Source: Actinoallomurus liliacearum | GTDB lineage: Bacteria; Actinomycetota; Actinomycetes; Streptosporangiales; Streptosporangiaceae | DNA: 64,000 bases | Assembly: GCF_039542035.1 (NCBI RefSeq) | Contig: NZ_BAABHJ010000040.1 | Coordinates: forward strand, 434,001-498,000 | Direction: 5' to 3' | Shown here: piece after piece, positions 48,397-56,856 of the stretch | Layout: every line of letters starts with the position of its first letter | Numbering within the stretch: position 1 is the stretch's first letter | Position numbers and translations under genes: made by a program | The notes under the pieces: model-generated | What the model was told of the DNA's origin: nothing | The model's input: only the letters and a program-made list of their open reading frames with translations | The model's database searches: none

Positions 48397-50013
48397 GTGT
48401 GGAGCACGATGCAGGACTATCCGCTGACCATCTCCTCGATCATGCGCTACGGCACCCAGATCTTCGGTGACGCCGAGGTCGCGACCTTCACCGGCGACGG
48501 GATGCGCCGCACGTCGTACGCCGAGCTCGGCCGCCGCGTCGCCCGGCTCGCGAACGCACTCCGCCGTCTCGGCGTCGACGCCGACCAGCGGGTCGCGACC
48601 TTCCAGTGGAACAACACCGAGCACCTCGAGGCGTACCTCGCCGTGCCGTCGATGGGCGCGGTCCTGCACACGCTCAACATCCGGCTCTCCGCCGACCAGC
48701 TCGTCTACATCGCCGACCACGCCGAGGACGACATCGTCATCGTCGACGCCACGCTCGTTCCCCTCCTCGCCGCGGTCCTGCCTCGCATGAAGACGGTCCG
48801 CCACGTGATCGTCGTCGGGGACACCGACCTCGCGCCGCTGGAGTCCGCCGGCCCGGAACTGCACGCGTACGAGGCCCTGCTCGCCGCCGAGCCCGACACG
48901 TTCGACTGGCCGGAGATCGACGAACGCCAGGCCGCGGCCATGTGCTACACCAGCGGCACCACCGGCAACCCCAAGGGCGTCGTCTACTCCCACCGCACCG
49001 CGTACCTGCACTCGATGTCCGTCTGCACCGGCAACGCCGTCGGCCTGTGCGCCACGGACCGCGTCCTCCCCGTCGTGCCGATGTTCCACGCGAACGCCTG
49101 GGGCCTCCCGTACGCCGCCCTCATGGCCGGCGCGTCGCTGGTCATGCCCGACCGGTTCCTGCAGCCCGAGCCCCTCGTCCGGATCATCGAGGACGAGCGC
49201 CCCACCGTCTCCGGCGCGGTCCCGACCATCTGGAACGAGGTCCTCCGGTACGCGCAGGAGAACGAGTCCGACCTGAGCTCCCTGCGCCTCGTCCCCTGCG
49301 GCGGCTCCGCCGTCCCCGAGTCCATCCTCCGCGCGTTCGACGACCTCGGTGTCCGGATCGTGCAGGCCTGGGGCATGACCGAGACCTCCCCCGTCGCCTC
49401 GGTCGCGCACCCGCCGCCCGCCTGCCCCGACCCCCTGCGTTACCGCACGACCCAGGGCCGCGTCCTCAGCGGCCTGGAGGTCCGCGTCGTCGGCGACGGC
49501 GACACGGTCCTGCCCGCCGACGGTGCCTCCGTGGGGGAGATCGAGATCCGGGGCGCCTGGATCACCGGCTCGTACTACAAGGACGAGGACCCGTCGAAAT
49601 TCCACGACGGCTGGCTGCGTACGGGCGACGTCGGCACCGTCTCCCCCGACGGCTACCTCGTCCTCACCGACCGGGCCAAGGACGTCATCAAGTCCGGCGG
49701 AGAGTGGATCTCCTCCGTGGAGCTGGAGAACCACCTGATGGGCCACCCCGACGTCATCGAGGCCGCCGTCATCGGCGTCCCCGACCCGAAGTGGCAGGAA
49801 CGCCCGCTCGCCTCGGTCGTCCTCCGCGAGGGCGCCACCATCTCCGTCGGCGACCTGCGGGCGTACCTGGCCGAACGCGTGCCCAAGTGGCAGGTCCCGG
49901 AGCGCTGGTCCTTCATCGCCGCCGTCCCGAAGACCTCGGTGGGCAAGTTCTCCAAACGCACCCTCCGCCAGATGCACGCCGACGGCGCCCTGGACGTGAT
50001 CGAAGCCGACTGA
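48397..50013 (+). CDS. Long-chain fatty-acid-CoA ligase
   Basis: 538 aa from GTG 48397, with TGGAGG five bases upstream; ATG 48409 is the alternative. AMP-binding P-loop YTSGTTGNPKGV, A5 WGMTETSP, A7 GWLRTGDVGT, hinge DRAKDVIKSGGEW, and catalytic Lys in KTSVGKFSKRTL. The first segment MQDYPLTISSIMRYG is typical of FadD-like enzymes of the medium/long-chain group. It activates fatty acids for degradation or lipid synthesis. It starts 83 bp after the sigma gene and may be read from the same promoter. Confidence 0.92.
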   Translation: MWSTMQDYPLTISSIMRYGTQIFGDAEVATFTGDGMRRTSYAELGRRVARLANALRRLGVDADQRVATFQWNNTEHLEAYLAVPSMGAVLHTLNIRLSADQLVYIADHAEDDIVIVDATLVPLLAAVLPRMKTVRHVIVVGDTDLAPLESAGPELHAYEALLAAEPDTFDWPEIDERQAAAMCYTSGTTGNPKGVVYSHRTAYLHSMSVCTGNAVGLCATDRVLPVVPMFHANAWGLPYAALMAGASLVMPDRFLQPEPLVRIIEDERPTVSGAVPTIWNEVLRYAQENESDLSSLRLVPCGGSAVPESILRAFDDLGVRIVQAWGMTETSPVASVAHPPPACPDPLRYRTTQGRVLSGLEVRVVGDGDTVLPADGASVGEIEIRGAWITGSYYKDEDPSKFHDGWLRTGDVGTVSPDGYLVLTDRAKDVIKSGGEWISSVELENHLMGHPDVIEAAVIGVPDPKWQERPLASVVLREGATISVGDLRAYLAERVPKWQVPERWSFIAAVPKTSVGKFSKRTLRQMHADGALDVIEAD

Positions 50014-50595
50014 CCGACATCCCCTGAGGCACCCGCCCCCGGCCCCACCCGCCGCGAGCCAGGCCGTGGCCCGTTCTCGACCGGTGCCTGGTCCCGGCCG
50101 TGGCCTGTTCCCGGCCGGAGCCCGGTTCCGGCCGTGGCGCGGGCCCGGATGCTGCGGCCGCTCGGTCCCGGCGAGGTGGCGAGAGCCGGTGCCGCCCGCC
50201 CCGACGGTTCCGGTACGTGCCCGCGCCGCGCGCCTTCGCGTCTTACCCCAGCCCCGACCGACCCCGGCTCCGCCTCGGCCTCGGCCTCGCCGGGGCCGGC
50301 CGCCTTCGGCGAGCCGAAACACCGCAGGAGCCCGGCCGCGCCTCGCCGTCCCCCGGACTCTTCGCCGCCGCCCTTGTCGTCCACATGCGACAAAAGGGGC
50401 GGCGTGCCGTCCACACCGACGGCGAGGTGTCCACAGGGGCGGCGGGGTGATGCCGGGCGCGCTCAGCGCCGAGGGTTTCCGTCGTCAGAGCGACGGAAAC
50501 CCTCGGCGTAACGGCCTGAGCCGGGGGGCACCATTGAACGCTTTGCTCACAAGGGCTGATGCCCGGTACGCTGTGTGCGGCCTGGTGGCCACCGA
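50014..50595. other. 582-bp region before tRNA-Ser(GCU)
   Basis: No supported gene. About 50060-50150 holds degenerate tandem units of the type CCCGGCCGTGGCC. The second copy of the 19-bp-stem palindrome lies at 50466-50509. The sequence just before the tRNA (50510-50590) should hold its promoter. Confidence 0.5.
50466..50509. repeat. 19-bp-stem palindromic repeat, copy 2
   Basis: Arms 50466-50484 and 50491-50509 around the loop TCAGAG. Differs from copy 1 (34965) by a G-C pair in place of A-T inside the stem, so pairing is kept. Located about 87 bp before tRNA-Ser(GCU). Confidence 0.8.
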
Positions 50596-50685
50596 GGAGG
50601 CTTCGCCTAGTCCGGTCTATGGCGCCGCACTGCTAATGCGGTTTGGGCTTACCGTCCATCCGGGGTTCAAATCCCCGAGCCTCCG
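50596..50685 (+). tRNA. tRNA-Ser (anticodon GCU), probable integration site
   Basis: 90 nt. Acceptor GGAGGCT pairs with AGCCTCC, discriminator G. D-arm GCC/GGC, anticodon stem CCGCA/TGCGG with loop CTGCTAA (anticodon GCT), long variable arm, T-arm CGGGG TTCAAAT CCCCG. It reads AGC/AGU. Its 3' end is the likely attB/attL of the element that follows. Confidence 0.95.
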
Positions 50686-50687
50686 CT

Positions 50688-51008
50688 CTACCTGGGCCTC
50701 CTCCGGCGATGATCATCGCCGGAGGAGGCGCCTCGATCTTGTGGTTGCAGTTTGGGTGGCAGTTGTCGCTGTGACCGAGTACGTCGGCCCTTGTGGCTCC
50801 TCGGTCTCCGGCCGAGCGAAGACCGATCGTTCGGTCCCCTCTTCGTTTCAGATTTTCTCTGCTTCAGAGAAGTTATGACGGCTAGCCAAATATCGCGGCG
50901 ATCGCTTGATCTCCGAGGGAAAAGACGCCACGTAAGTGCTACGACAATCACCAGCAGGAATCTCCACCAAGAGAGATCGAAGGCTGCGGCCCTGAGGATA
51001 TCCAGCAT
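50688..51008 (-). CDS. Small membrane protein, element cargo
   Basis: 106 aa. One N-terminal hydrophobic helix (WWRFLLVIVVALTWRLF) and a long, very basic tail (RGPNDRSSLGRRPRSHKGRR), ending three bases from the tRNA 3' end. ATG 51008 comes three bases after the stop of the 310-aa gene, so the two are probably coupled. GC is lower than in the flanks in the first half. The last third is read through the 34-bp palindrome, so the natural C-terminus may be unstructured. Moderate confidence that it is translated. Confidence 0.5.
   Translation of the reverse strand: MLDILRAAAFDLSWWRFLLVIVVALTWRLFPRRSSDRRDIWLAVITSLKQRKSETKRGPNDRSSLGRRPRSHKGRRTRSQRQLPPKLQPQDRGASSGDDHRRRRPR
50696..50729. terminator. 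34-bp perfect palindrome after tRNA-Ser(GCU)
   Basis: GCCTCCTCCGGCGATGA (50696-50712) followed by its exact reverse complement (50713-50729), starting 11 nt after the tRNA. Probable tRNA terminator, but also at the junction with the mobile element. Confidence 0.6.
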
Positions 51009-51011
51009 GGT

Positions 51012-51944
51012 TCACTGCTCTTCGAGTCGCGGCTTCCGGCGATGCTGACGTAGCTTTGGTGGGCGCCTTCGCTTTTCCTGTGGATATTTTTGTTGAAGGA
51101 TAAGCGTGGCGCTTCCCAGCGTGATTTTGATAATCTTTTTAGTGCTAGTTGCGACTGCTCCTTCAATGCCGATAATCGGATGGGTTAGCGTTGCTGCCAC
51201 ATCGCCTGGATATGGAAAGCCGATCCAGGTTAGCTTCCAGTGATCGTCAGATCCTTCTAGTTGGATCTCCTCGGTCGTTTCCAGTTCCCCGCGTACCTCC
51301 CAGAGGGGGTCGGAGAACCAGTTACCGATTGCCCAGGTGTCATCAGGGTCCTTCGTCGTCGCTCGACAGAGAAGTCCTGATAGTAGTAGCTGTGCATCAG
51401 GACTCATATTAGGTGTCTGTCGAAGCTGTGCCTCCTCCTGATCTGTCAGGGCGTCCCCTTCGAGCGTTTCTAGGTACGTCGATCCCGGAGGTTTGTCGAG
51501 TATCTTCCCTGAAGGATCATCGGTCACAATAAGGCGGGCGCCAGTGGGAATGTGATGTGTAATGTAGGTGCCGTACCCGCGCACCTCTTCTAGTCGAAGG
51601 CCGGGGAGCCTGGTGATCTCTCTTGCGGAGCGACGGCGGGGGAGAAGAACACCTGCCACGTTATGTGGCACATCAGTGATCAGCACCAGCTCGTGATATC
51701 GCGGCGAGATAGTGATTGTGTAAGACCGCAGTCTGCTGACTCCCCATCCCTCTGAGAGTCGGATCTCCGGTTGTGTATTGAAGAAGCCGAAGGCTAGGAG
51801 GGAACGCAGATGGAGCTGTTCTGGCAGGCAGGTATCGAGTCCAGCGGTCTGGTCGCGGGTTGTGCCGGCCTTAGCCGCGACTTTGCTCTCGCTAGTGAAC
51901 TGCGCTCGTATGCGAGCTACGCGCTTACGGTCACTCTCGGGCAT
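51012..51944 (-). CDS. Unknown 310-aa cargo protein
   Basis: Not recognised. Soluble. Blocks include LLAFGFFNTQPEIRLSEGWG, SYTITISPRYHELVLITDVP, YGTYITHHIPTGARLIVTDD, and a C-terminal beta-rich part ending in a basic tail (RRRPPKLRQHRRKPRLEEQ). Codon use is clearly less GC-biased than in the host genes. It lies between the tRNA attachment site and the integrase, a place often used for passenger genes. With the following small membrane protein it forms a two-gene unit. Defence, exclusion or regulation are all possible. Confidence 0.65.
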   Translation of the reverse strand: MPESDRKRVARIRAQFTSESKVAAKAGTTRDQTAGLDTCLPEQLHLRSLLAFGFFNTQPEIRLSEGWGVSRLRSYTITISPRYHELVLITDVPHNVAGVLLPRRRSAREITRLPGLRLEEVRGYGTYITHHIPTGARLIVTDDPSGKILDKPPGSTYLETLEGDALTDQEEAQLRQTPNMSPDAQLLLSGLLCRATTKDPDDTWAIGNWFSDPLWEVRGELETTEEIQLEGSDDHWKLTWIGFPYPGDVAATLTHPIIGIEGAVATSTKKIIKITLGSATLILQQKYPQEKRRRPPKLRQHRRKPRLEEQ

Positions 51945-52205
51945 GCTCCACCCCGGTCGCCGCTCGGTCGGCGTTCCAGGTCACATACCTAGTGACTCGC
52001 TTAACGTTTCCCCGCGGAGTGGGTGCACCACACCCTCATACAGTCGCCTCAGGTACCGAGCCCCGTGGGACTGCTGATCACCGGGTCTCCGCGAACCGGT
52101 TGCGGTGCAGCCTACCACCAGGGTCCGAGATGTGGTGGCCTAACGAAAGACTCCGACGCATACGCCCGCCCACCCGCCTTCGTTCATCAAGTTTGTCGTC
52201 GCAGC
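51945..52205. other. Intergenic region between cargo unit and integrase
   Basis: 261 bp, lower GC than the host average. Holds the promoter of the cargo unit (around 51960-52010 on the minus strand is AT-richer). No gene supported. Confidence 0.4.
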
Positions 52206-53570
52206 TCAGCCCCATAGCGCAGACCCCATGCGCTCGCTTGCGTCCTGAACTTGAGGGGAGGCGACGTGGGTGTATCGCTCCGTCGTGGTGACGCGAGCAT
52301 GACCGAGGATCTCCTGAACGACGCGGATATGTACGCCTTGTTCGATCAGAAGCGTGCCGCAGGTGTGACGGGCGTCATGTAGGCGAGCGTCACGGACACC
52401 AGCCTCCTTGAGGATTGCCTTCCACTCTCGCCAGTCCTCCGTACGGCTGATAGAGCGGCCGTTTGGCTGGCAGAAGACGAGACCCGACTCTTCCCACCGG
52501 TCCCCCGCCTTGAGACGTTCTGCTGACTGCGCTGCGTGGTGCTTCCTGAGGATGGGAAGCAGTTCGGAAGGGCACTGAAGGGTCAGCTTCCTCTTGCCCT
52601 TGCGCTGTCGGAAGGTTTTGCTGCCCCCTTTCCTCTGCGGGCAGTGGTCGGCGTGCCCGGTGCAGTCCTTGCGGCACGTCCTCCTCGGGCATCGATGAGA
52701 CTTCTTTTTGCAGTCCTCCTGGCAGTCCTCATCGTGCCGATGTTTCTTGCAGTTGGTCGGGCATGGCTCCTTATGCCAGCGAGCCCCGCACTCGTGCGGA
52801 TCGTTGCAGCCGTGCTGCCATTCAGCGTGCTGGATTTGGAACCACGCCCGGATGAGGCCGGTCTCCAGGTCGACGTAGTCCCAGCGGAGACCGAGGGCCT
52901 CGCCCTGGCGGATGCCGAGGGCGAGGGCCACGGTCCAGCGGGCGCCGTTGCGAGAGCGCTTTGCCGCTATGCCGAGTATGCGGCGCGCTTCTTCACGAGT
53001 AAGGGGCTTGGTGTCTGGCTCGTCGGCTACCGGGGCATCGATGAGCTTTGCGACGTTGCGGGCGACCTTGTCACGGCGCACCGCGACGGTCAGAGCCCTC
53101 GAAAGGATGCGGTGGATCTTCAGGACCGTGCTGGATGACAGGCCGGCCTCGTGCATCTTTTGGTAGGCGGTGTCGAGGTGTTCGGGAAGTAGGCGGTCGA
53201 GCCGGTGCTTTCCGAGCATCGGCGTGATCCACAGCCGCGTCTTGCTGCGGTAGTCGTCGAGCGTCCTAGGCGCCATCTTGCCTGACAACACCAGACGCTG
53301 GCAGACGGTGTCGAGATAGGTCGCCATCCACTCGGCCACGGTGGGGGCGCGTCCGACCTTGTCCACCTTGCCGGCGTCGCGTTTCGCCTCGAGTTCGCGG
53401 ATCTTCCTGGTGACCTGGGTTTCGCTTCTTCCCTTACGGTGTCGTCGGTCCGGGGACCCATCGTCCTTGATTCCCATCGTCACCCAGCCGTGCCAGAGAC
53501 CATCGGCTTCGCTGAAGTAGATGGACGATCTTCCGTTCGGCTTCCTCGCGCCCTTCGCACGGGTCGTCAT
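52206..53570 (-). CDS. int: Tyrosine-recombinase integrase with Cys-rich insertion
   Basis: 454 aa. SAM-like N-terminal core-binding domain about residues 75-175 (TVAEWMATYLDTVCQRLVLS). Catalytic residues: Arg221 in ALGIRQGEALGLRW, His398 and Arg401 in LHDARHTCGT, His424 in ILGHARVTTTERYTHV, nucleophile Tyr433. Between Arg221 and the His box lies an insertion with ten cysteines (residues 255-310, e.g. CNDPHECGARWHKEPCPTNC), probably a zinc-binding subdomain known from several actinobacterial integrases. It would recombine the element with the tRNA-Ser 3' end. Last gene of the long minus-strand run. Confidence 0.93.
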   Translation of the reverse strand: MTTRAKGARKPNGRSSIYFSEADGLWHGWVTMGIKDDGSPDRRHRKGRSETQVTRKIRELEAKRDAGKVDKVGRAPTVAEWMATYLDTVCQRLVLSGKMAPRTLDDYRSKTRLWITPMLGKHRLDRLLPEHLDTAYQKMHEAGLSSSTVLKIHRILSRALTVAVRRDKVARNVAKLIDAPVADEPDTKPLTREEARRILGIAAKRSRNGARWTVALALGIRQGEALGLRWDYVDLETGLIRAWFQIQHAEWQHGCNDPHECGARWHKEPCPTNCKKHRHDEDCQEDCKKKSHRCPRRTCRKDCTGHADHCPQRKGGSKTFRQRKGKRKLTLQCPSELLPILRKHHAAQSAERLKAGDRWEESGLVFCQPNGRSISRTEDWREWKAILKEAGVRDARLHDARHTCGTLLIEQGVHIRVVQEILGHARVTTTERYTHVASPQVQDASERMGSALWG

Positions 53571-53579
53571 GGACTGACC

Positions 53580-53786
53580 TCACTTCCTTCCTGCGGTGCG
53601 GAGACGGTTGACGTACGCGTCGAGGGCGGCGGCGGGGATCTTGCGGCTCCGGCCGATGTAGACGGATTCGATCTCGTTCGCGGCGAGGAGTTCATAGAGC
53701 TTCGTCCTGCTGATTCGAAGGAGTGCGGCGGCTTCGGGGAGCGTGTAGAGGAGCGGCGTGTCGGGTGCGGTCGTCGTGGTGTTCAC
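53580..53786 (-). CDS. xis: Excisionase-type helix-turn-helix protein
   Basis: 68 aa. MerR/excisionase-like winged HTH: YTLPEAAALLRISRTKLYEL, LLAANEIESVYIGRSRKIPA. Such proteins bend the attachment sites and turn the integrase towards excision. It lies nine bases upstream of int. The frame starts at GTG 53786, inside a perfect AAGGAGGTGA Shine-Dalgarno sequence. So the start is unusual: either the GTG in that box is used, or a non-standard codon a few bases later. Confidence 0.85.
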   Translation of the reverse strand: MNTTTTAPDTPLLYTLPEAAALLRISRTKLYELLAANEIESVYIGRSRKIPAAALDAYVNRLRTAGRK

Positions 53787-53877
53787 CTCCTTCCGGGATC
53801 GTTCGTCCGCGCGGACGTCCGGATGTCCTGTGGCCCTACGCGCGCAGGCGCGCGTGAGGACGCGGACGAACGAGCGG

Positions 53878-55638
53878 TCACGGACGTTGGGCGGCGCGCC
53901 AGCGGCCTCGGGAGATCTGCTGGACGCGTCCTGCGTGGGCGTGCTCTTGGAGTCGGCTGTAGACCCAGGTGCGGCCCATGCCCGTGATCTTCATGAGCTG
54001 CGAGACGGACAACCCCTTGTCGGGTGCTTCGAGCAGCGCTGCCCAGAGAGCTTGTTCGGGGTCGTCGGCGATGATTTCGGCATCGATTACCTCTACGTCG
54101 GGGGTCGTGCGGGCGATGACATCCGCGGACAGGGCGTCGAGACGGGGTCGGCGGTTGCGGTGGGCACGGGCGGTGGCGCGTACGCGCTCGTCGGTGAGCA
54201 GGTAGGCACGGGCTCGGCGAGGGACGTCGAAGCCGGGGGCGGAGATGAGGAACTTGCCGGGCGCGTCGAGGGTGTGGGCGTGCCAACCGGCACTGTGGGC
54301 GCCTTGGCCGAGGATGAGATCGGTGTCGCGGCGTTCGCGGACGCGGAGGCAGATGCGGATGTCCATCTGGGAGCGGACGGCGCCCTTGCCCATGGCGGCC
54401 TGTGTCGGGCGTTGTGTGGCGGCGAGGAGCGTCACGGCGACGGCACGGCCTCGCCGAGCGATCGAGTCCGCATGGGCCATCGCGTCGGGCGACTCGTCGG
54501 CGAGTTCGGCGTACTCGTCAGCCACGATGATCAGCGCGGGCTCTTCCGGAGTCGGTATCCACAGGCGAGCGCCTTGGCGGGCGAGGGTGGCTGCGCGGGC
54601 ATCGAGGATGGTGACGGCATCGGCGATGAGTTCGGCGGCCTGGCGCGCGTCTGTGGCGATCCGGTCGAGACAGGACGCCCAGGGCTGGAGTTCCATGCCG
54701 CCCTTGAGATCGATGCCCCAGATCACCACGTCTGGGTAGGCGGTGAGGGCGGCGAGGATGACGTTGAGGATTCCGCTCTTGCCGGATCCGGCGATGCCGG
54801 CGACGAGGGCATGTCGATGCAGGAGCCTGACGCGTACAGGTGTGGCGTCCTCGAAGACGCCGAGTTCGACGGGGTCGGCGACGCTCGTGCCGGTTGGTGC
54901 GGGCCAGGGGATCGGACGGGCGTGCGGGTCCCTTTCGAGGACATGCAGGACGCAGTGATCCGCACGGGCGGGGTCAGGCTCGACACGGACCGATCCGGGG
55001 CGCGTGCCGAGGCCAGACTCGATCGCCGGAAGTCTGTTGACGACGTCGGTGACGGTCTGCCCGCGCTTGAGGGCCAGTCTGGCGCGCCAGCCCCACAGGT
55101 CGACGACGGCGGACAGGACGCGTGATCCAGCAAGACCGATCGTCTCGGCGAGGTCGGGCCAGGCGTTCACGGTGCGCTCGATGCGGACGCGGGAACGGCG
55201 TCGGCGGTGTGACCACCACGGCGCGCCGCAGATGAGAGCGGTGGCGACGAGCAGGCCGGGGAGCGGCGGCGAGGTCGGCCCGTGCGCGGTCGCCGTGGCG
55301 AGCCATCCCCCGGCAGCGATTGCGACGACGGCGGCGTAAGCGCGTTCGATGCCGCGATCGAGCCAGCGCTTACCGCTCGCCACGATGACGGCTACGGCAA
55401 CGACGGTGAGCGCCAGGACGTCTGGCCAGAGTCCGCGGTGGCCGTGGTGGAGGAACGCTGCGGTTCCAGCGAGGAGCAGCGCCGTGGTGAGGGGCGCGAG
55501 TTCGGAGCGGTAGCGGAACAGCCATCGGGCGAGTACTGCGATGGCCTCGTCCGCGTGGCGGTCGTCCGTGACGACGTACAGCGGCATGGGCTCGGAGCGG
55601 CCCCACCGGCGACGGCGGGTCGGGTAGCGCTGCCTCAT
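53878..55638 (-). CDS. FtsK/SpoIIIE-type conjugative DNA translocase (TraB-like)
   Basis: 586 aa. Two to four N-terminal membrane helices (residues 45-140), then a motor domain: Walker A VAGIAGSGKSGILN (residues 279-292), Walker B ALIIVADEYAELAD, and sensor segment LLAATQRPTQAAMGKGAVRS. The end (residues 520-586, LSVSQLMKITGMGRTWVYSR) is a winged helix that may read clt-type repeats. In AICEs this single protein moves double-stranded DNA between mycelia. The ATG overlaps the stop of the 117-aa gene. Confidence 0.92.
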   Translation of the reverse strand: MRQRYPTRRRRWGRSEPMPLYVVTDDRHADEAIAVLARWLFRYRSELAPLTTALLLAGTAAFLHHGHRGLWPDVLALTVVAVAVIVASGKRWLDRGIERAYAAVVAIAAGGWLATATAHGPTSPPLPGLLVATALICGAPWWSHRRRRSRVRIERTVNAWPDLAETIGLAGSRVLSAVVDLWGWRARLALKRGQTVTDVVNRLPAIESGLGTRPGSVRVEPDPARADHCVLHVLERDPHARPIPWPAPTGTSVADPVELGVFEDATPVRVRLLHRHALVAGIAGSGKSGILNVILAALTAYPDVVIWGIDLKGGMELQPWASCLDRIATDARQAAELIADAVTILDARAATLARQGARLWIPTPEEPALIIVADEYAELADESPDAMAHADSIARRGRAVAVTLLAATQRPTQAAMGKGAVRSQMDIRICLRVRERRDTDLILGQGAHSAGWHAHTLDAPGKFLISAPGFDVPRRARAYLLTDERVRATARAHRNRRPRLDALSADVIARTTPDVEVIDAEIIADDPEQALWAALLEAPDKGLSVSQLMKITGMGRTWVYSRLQEHAHAGRVQQISRGRWRAAQRP

Positions 55639-55988
55639 CGGCCACCGTCCCAGAGGTCGACGAGGGCGAGGAGTTCGGCCGCGTGCAGGTCCTCGTCCGG
55701 GAGCTGGCCGTGTTCGTCGAGTTCGTCCCGGAGGTAGAGCAGCGGGTCATCCTCGCCGTCCCGCTCGGCGGCGACGGCGGCACGAGCAGCAGCGAGCAGG
55801 CCGGCGTACTGAGCGCGGGCGAGTGCGAGCAGCGACCGGAGACGTTCGACCTCGGCGATGAGCATCGGGAGGTCGGCGACGGCGACCCACAGCGCGACGG
55901 GTACGCGCGCGGATCGTGCTTCGTGCAGGTGAGTACGGACGGCGTTGAGGTCGAGGGTCGGGCGTGGAGCCCGTTGGGGTCCTGTCAT
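55635..55988 (-). CDS. Element-encoded helical hypothetical protein
   Basis: 117 aa. Mostly alpha-helical with a heptad-like centre (LPMLIAEVERLRSLLALARA) and an acidic end (DELDEHGQLPDEDLHAAELL). No membrane helix. It overlaps traB and the 69-aa gene by four bases each, so it belongs to the transfer operon. Function unknown; a coiled-coil partner of the translocase is possible. Confidence 0.7.
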   Translation of the reverse strand: MTGPQRAPRPTLDLNAVRTHLHEARSARVPVALWVAVADLPMLIAEVERLRSLLALARAQYAGLLAAARAAVAAERDGEDDPLLYLRDELDEHGQLPDEDLHAAELLALVDLWDGGR

Positions 55989-56194
55989 GGGCAGTCCGGC
56001 ACCTCCTTTCGGTCGGGGACGTCCTTGGGGAGCGGCGCGGCGGGCGTGACGCCGAGTGCGGACAGCAGCGCCTCGGCGGCCGGCACGGCGTCGCCGAGCT
56101 GGACGAGCGTGTAACGGGTCTTGACGCCCTGGCGGGCCAGCTCCTTCATGAGGAGGTCGACCAGGGCGTACGGGTCATAGGTCGGCTTGCTCAT
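55985..56194 (-). CDS. Element-encoded small protein
   Basis: 69 aa. Helical N-terminus YDPYALVDLLMKELARQGVK, a proline-rich end. ATG 56194; it overlaps the DUF2637 gene by 20 bp and the 117-aa gene by four bases. No known domain. It lies in the tightly packed transfer operon. Confidence 0.65.
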   Translation of the reverse strand: MSKPTYDPYALVDLLMKELARQGVKTRYTLVQLGDAVPAAEALLSALGVTPAAPLPKDVPDRKEVPDCP

Positions 56195-56846
56195 CGGCGG
56201 TGCCTTTCTCGATCAGTTGGCGTCGGAGTTCGGTGGCGCGGGCGTTGCTGACGCGCAACGTCGTTCGAAGCGCGTCACGGGTAATGGGGCGGCCGTCGTT
56301 GGCTTCCCGGTGCCGCACGTCGGCAGCGCGGGCGGCGTGGATCAGTTCGTCCTCGGTTCGGTACCGGCGGTGGCGCTTGCGGCGAGTACGGCAGGAGCGC
56401 CGGTCGCGGTCGCCGGTACGGTCCTCGGCGGTGGCTTCGATCCGTCCTTGTAGGGCGTGAAGGTGGGCGGTGAGCCCGAGGACGGCGGCGGGGACGGCGC
56501 CGACGAGGACGACGATGGGCCAGGACACCGACAGGAGTCCGGTGCGGGCTGCGTGGTACGTCGCGTTGCCCGCAATGCTGGCCGCGATGGCGCCCAGGGC
56601 GTTGGAGCGAGCGAAGCGCCGAGCGGCGGCCGACCTCGTCGAGGCGGCCAGCCAGACGCGCGCCGAGGTCATCGCGTAGGCGTCCAGGGTGACGGGCAGG
56701 AGCCACGACAGCCGTGACGGCCAGCCGGCGATGTGCGCCAGTCCTTGTAGCCCGGAGAAGCTGGCGATGGCTGCGGACGCGGCGGCGACGGTCATCCCTG
56801 CCATGACCCACCAGTCGCGGTCGGCGTTCGTTGGGGGCGTGGTCAC
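56175..56846 (-). CDS. DUF2637-type membrane protein (Spd-like)
   Basis: 223 aa from GTG 56846, with GAGAGGA upstream; the longer frame from 57062 is not supported. Four membrane helices: WWVMAGMTVAAASAAIASFS, LSWLLPVTLDAYAMTSARVW, ARSNALGAIAASIAGNATYH and WPIVVLVGAVPAAVLGLTAH. A basic cytoplasmic part follows, ending in a winged-helix-like segment (GRPITRDALRTTLRVSNARA). DUF2637 proteins are hallmark genes of actinomycete conjugative plasmids and AICEs and probably help intra-mycelial spread. Confidence 0.85.
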   Translation of the reverse strand: MTTPPTNADRDWWVMAGMTVAAASAAIASFSGLQGLAHIAGWPSRLSWLLPVTLDAYAMTSARVWLAASTRSAAARRFARSNALGAIAASIAGNATYHAARTGLLSVSWPIVVLVGAVPAAVLGLTAHLHALQGRIEATAEDRTGDRDRRSCRTRRKRHRRYRTEDELIHAARAADVRHREANDGRPITRDALRTTLRVSNARATELRRQLIEKGTADEQADL

Positions 56847-56856
56847 GGGGGTCCTC

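Noticed and set aside
50374..50445. Three GTCCACA strings as a further DnaA-box cluster
   Set aside because: Only 7 of 9 bases match and spacing is irregular; weaker than the 11.5-kb cluster.
51992..52291. 99-codon plus-strand ORF in the element
   Set aside because: Overlaps the integrase 3' end in antisense and has no RBS or motif.
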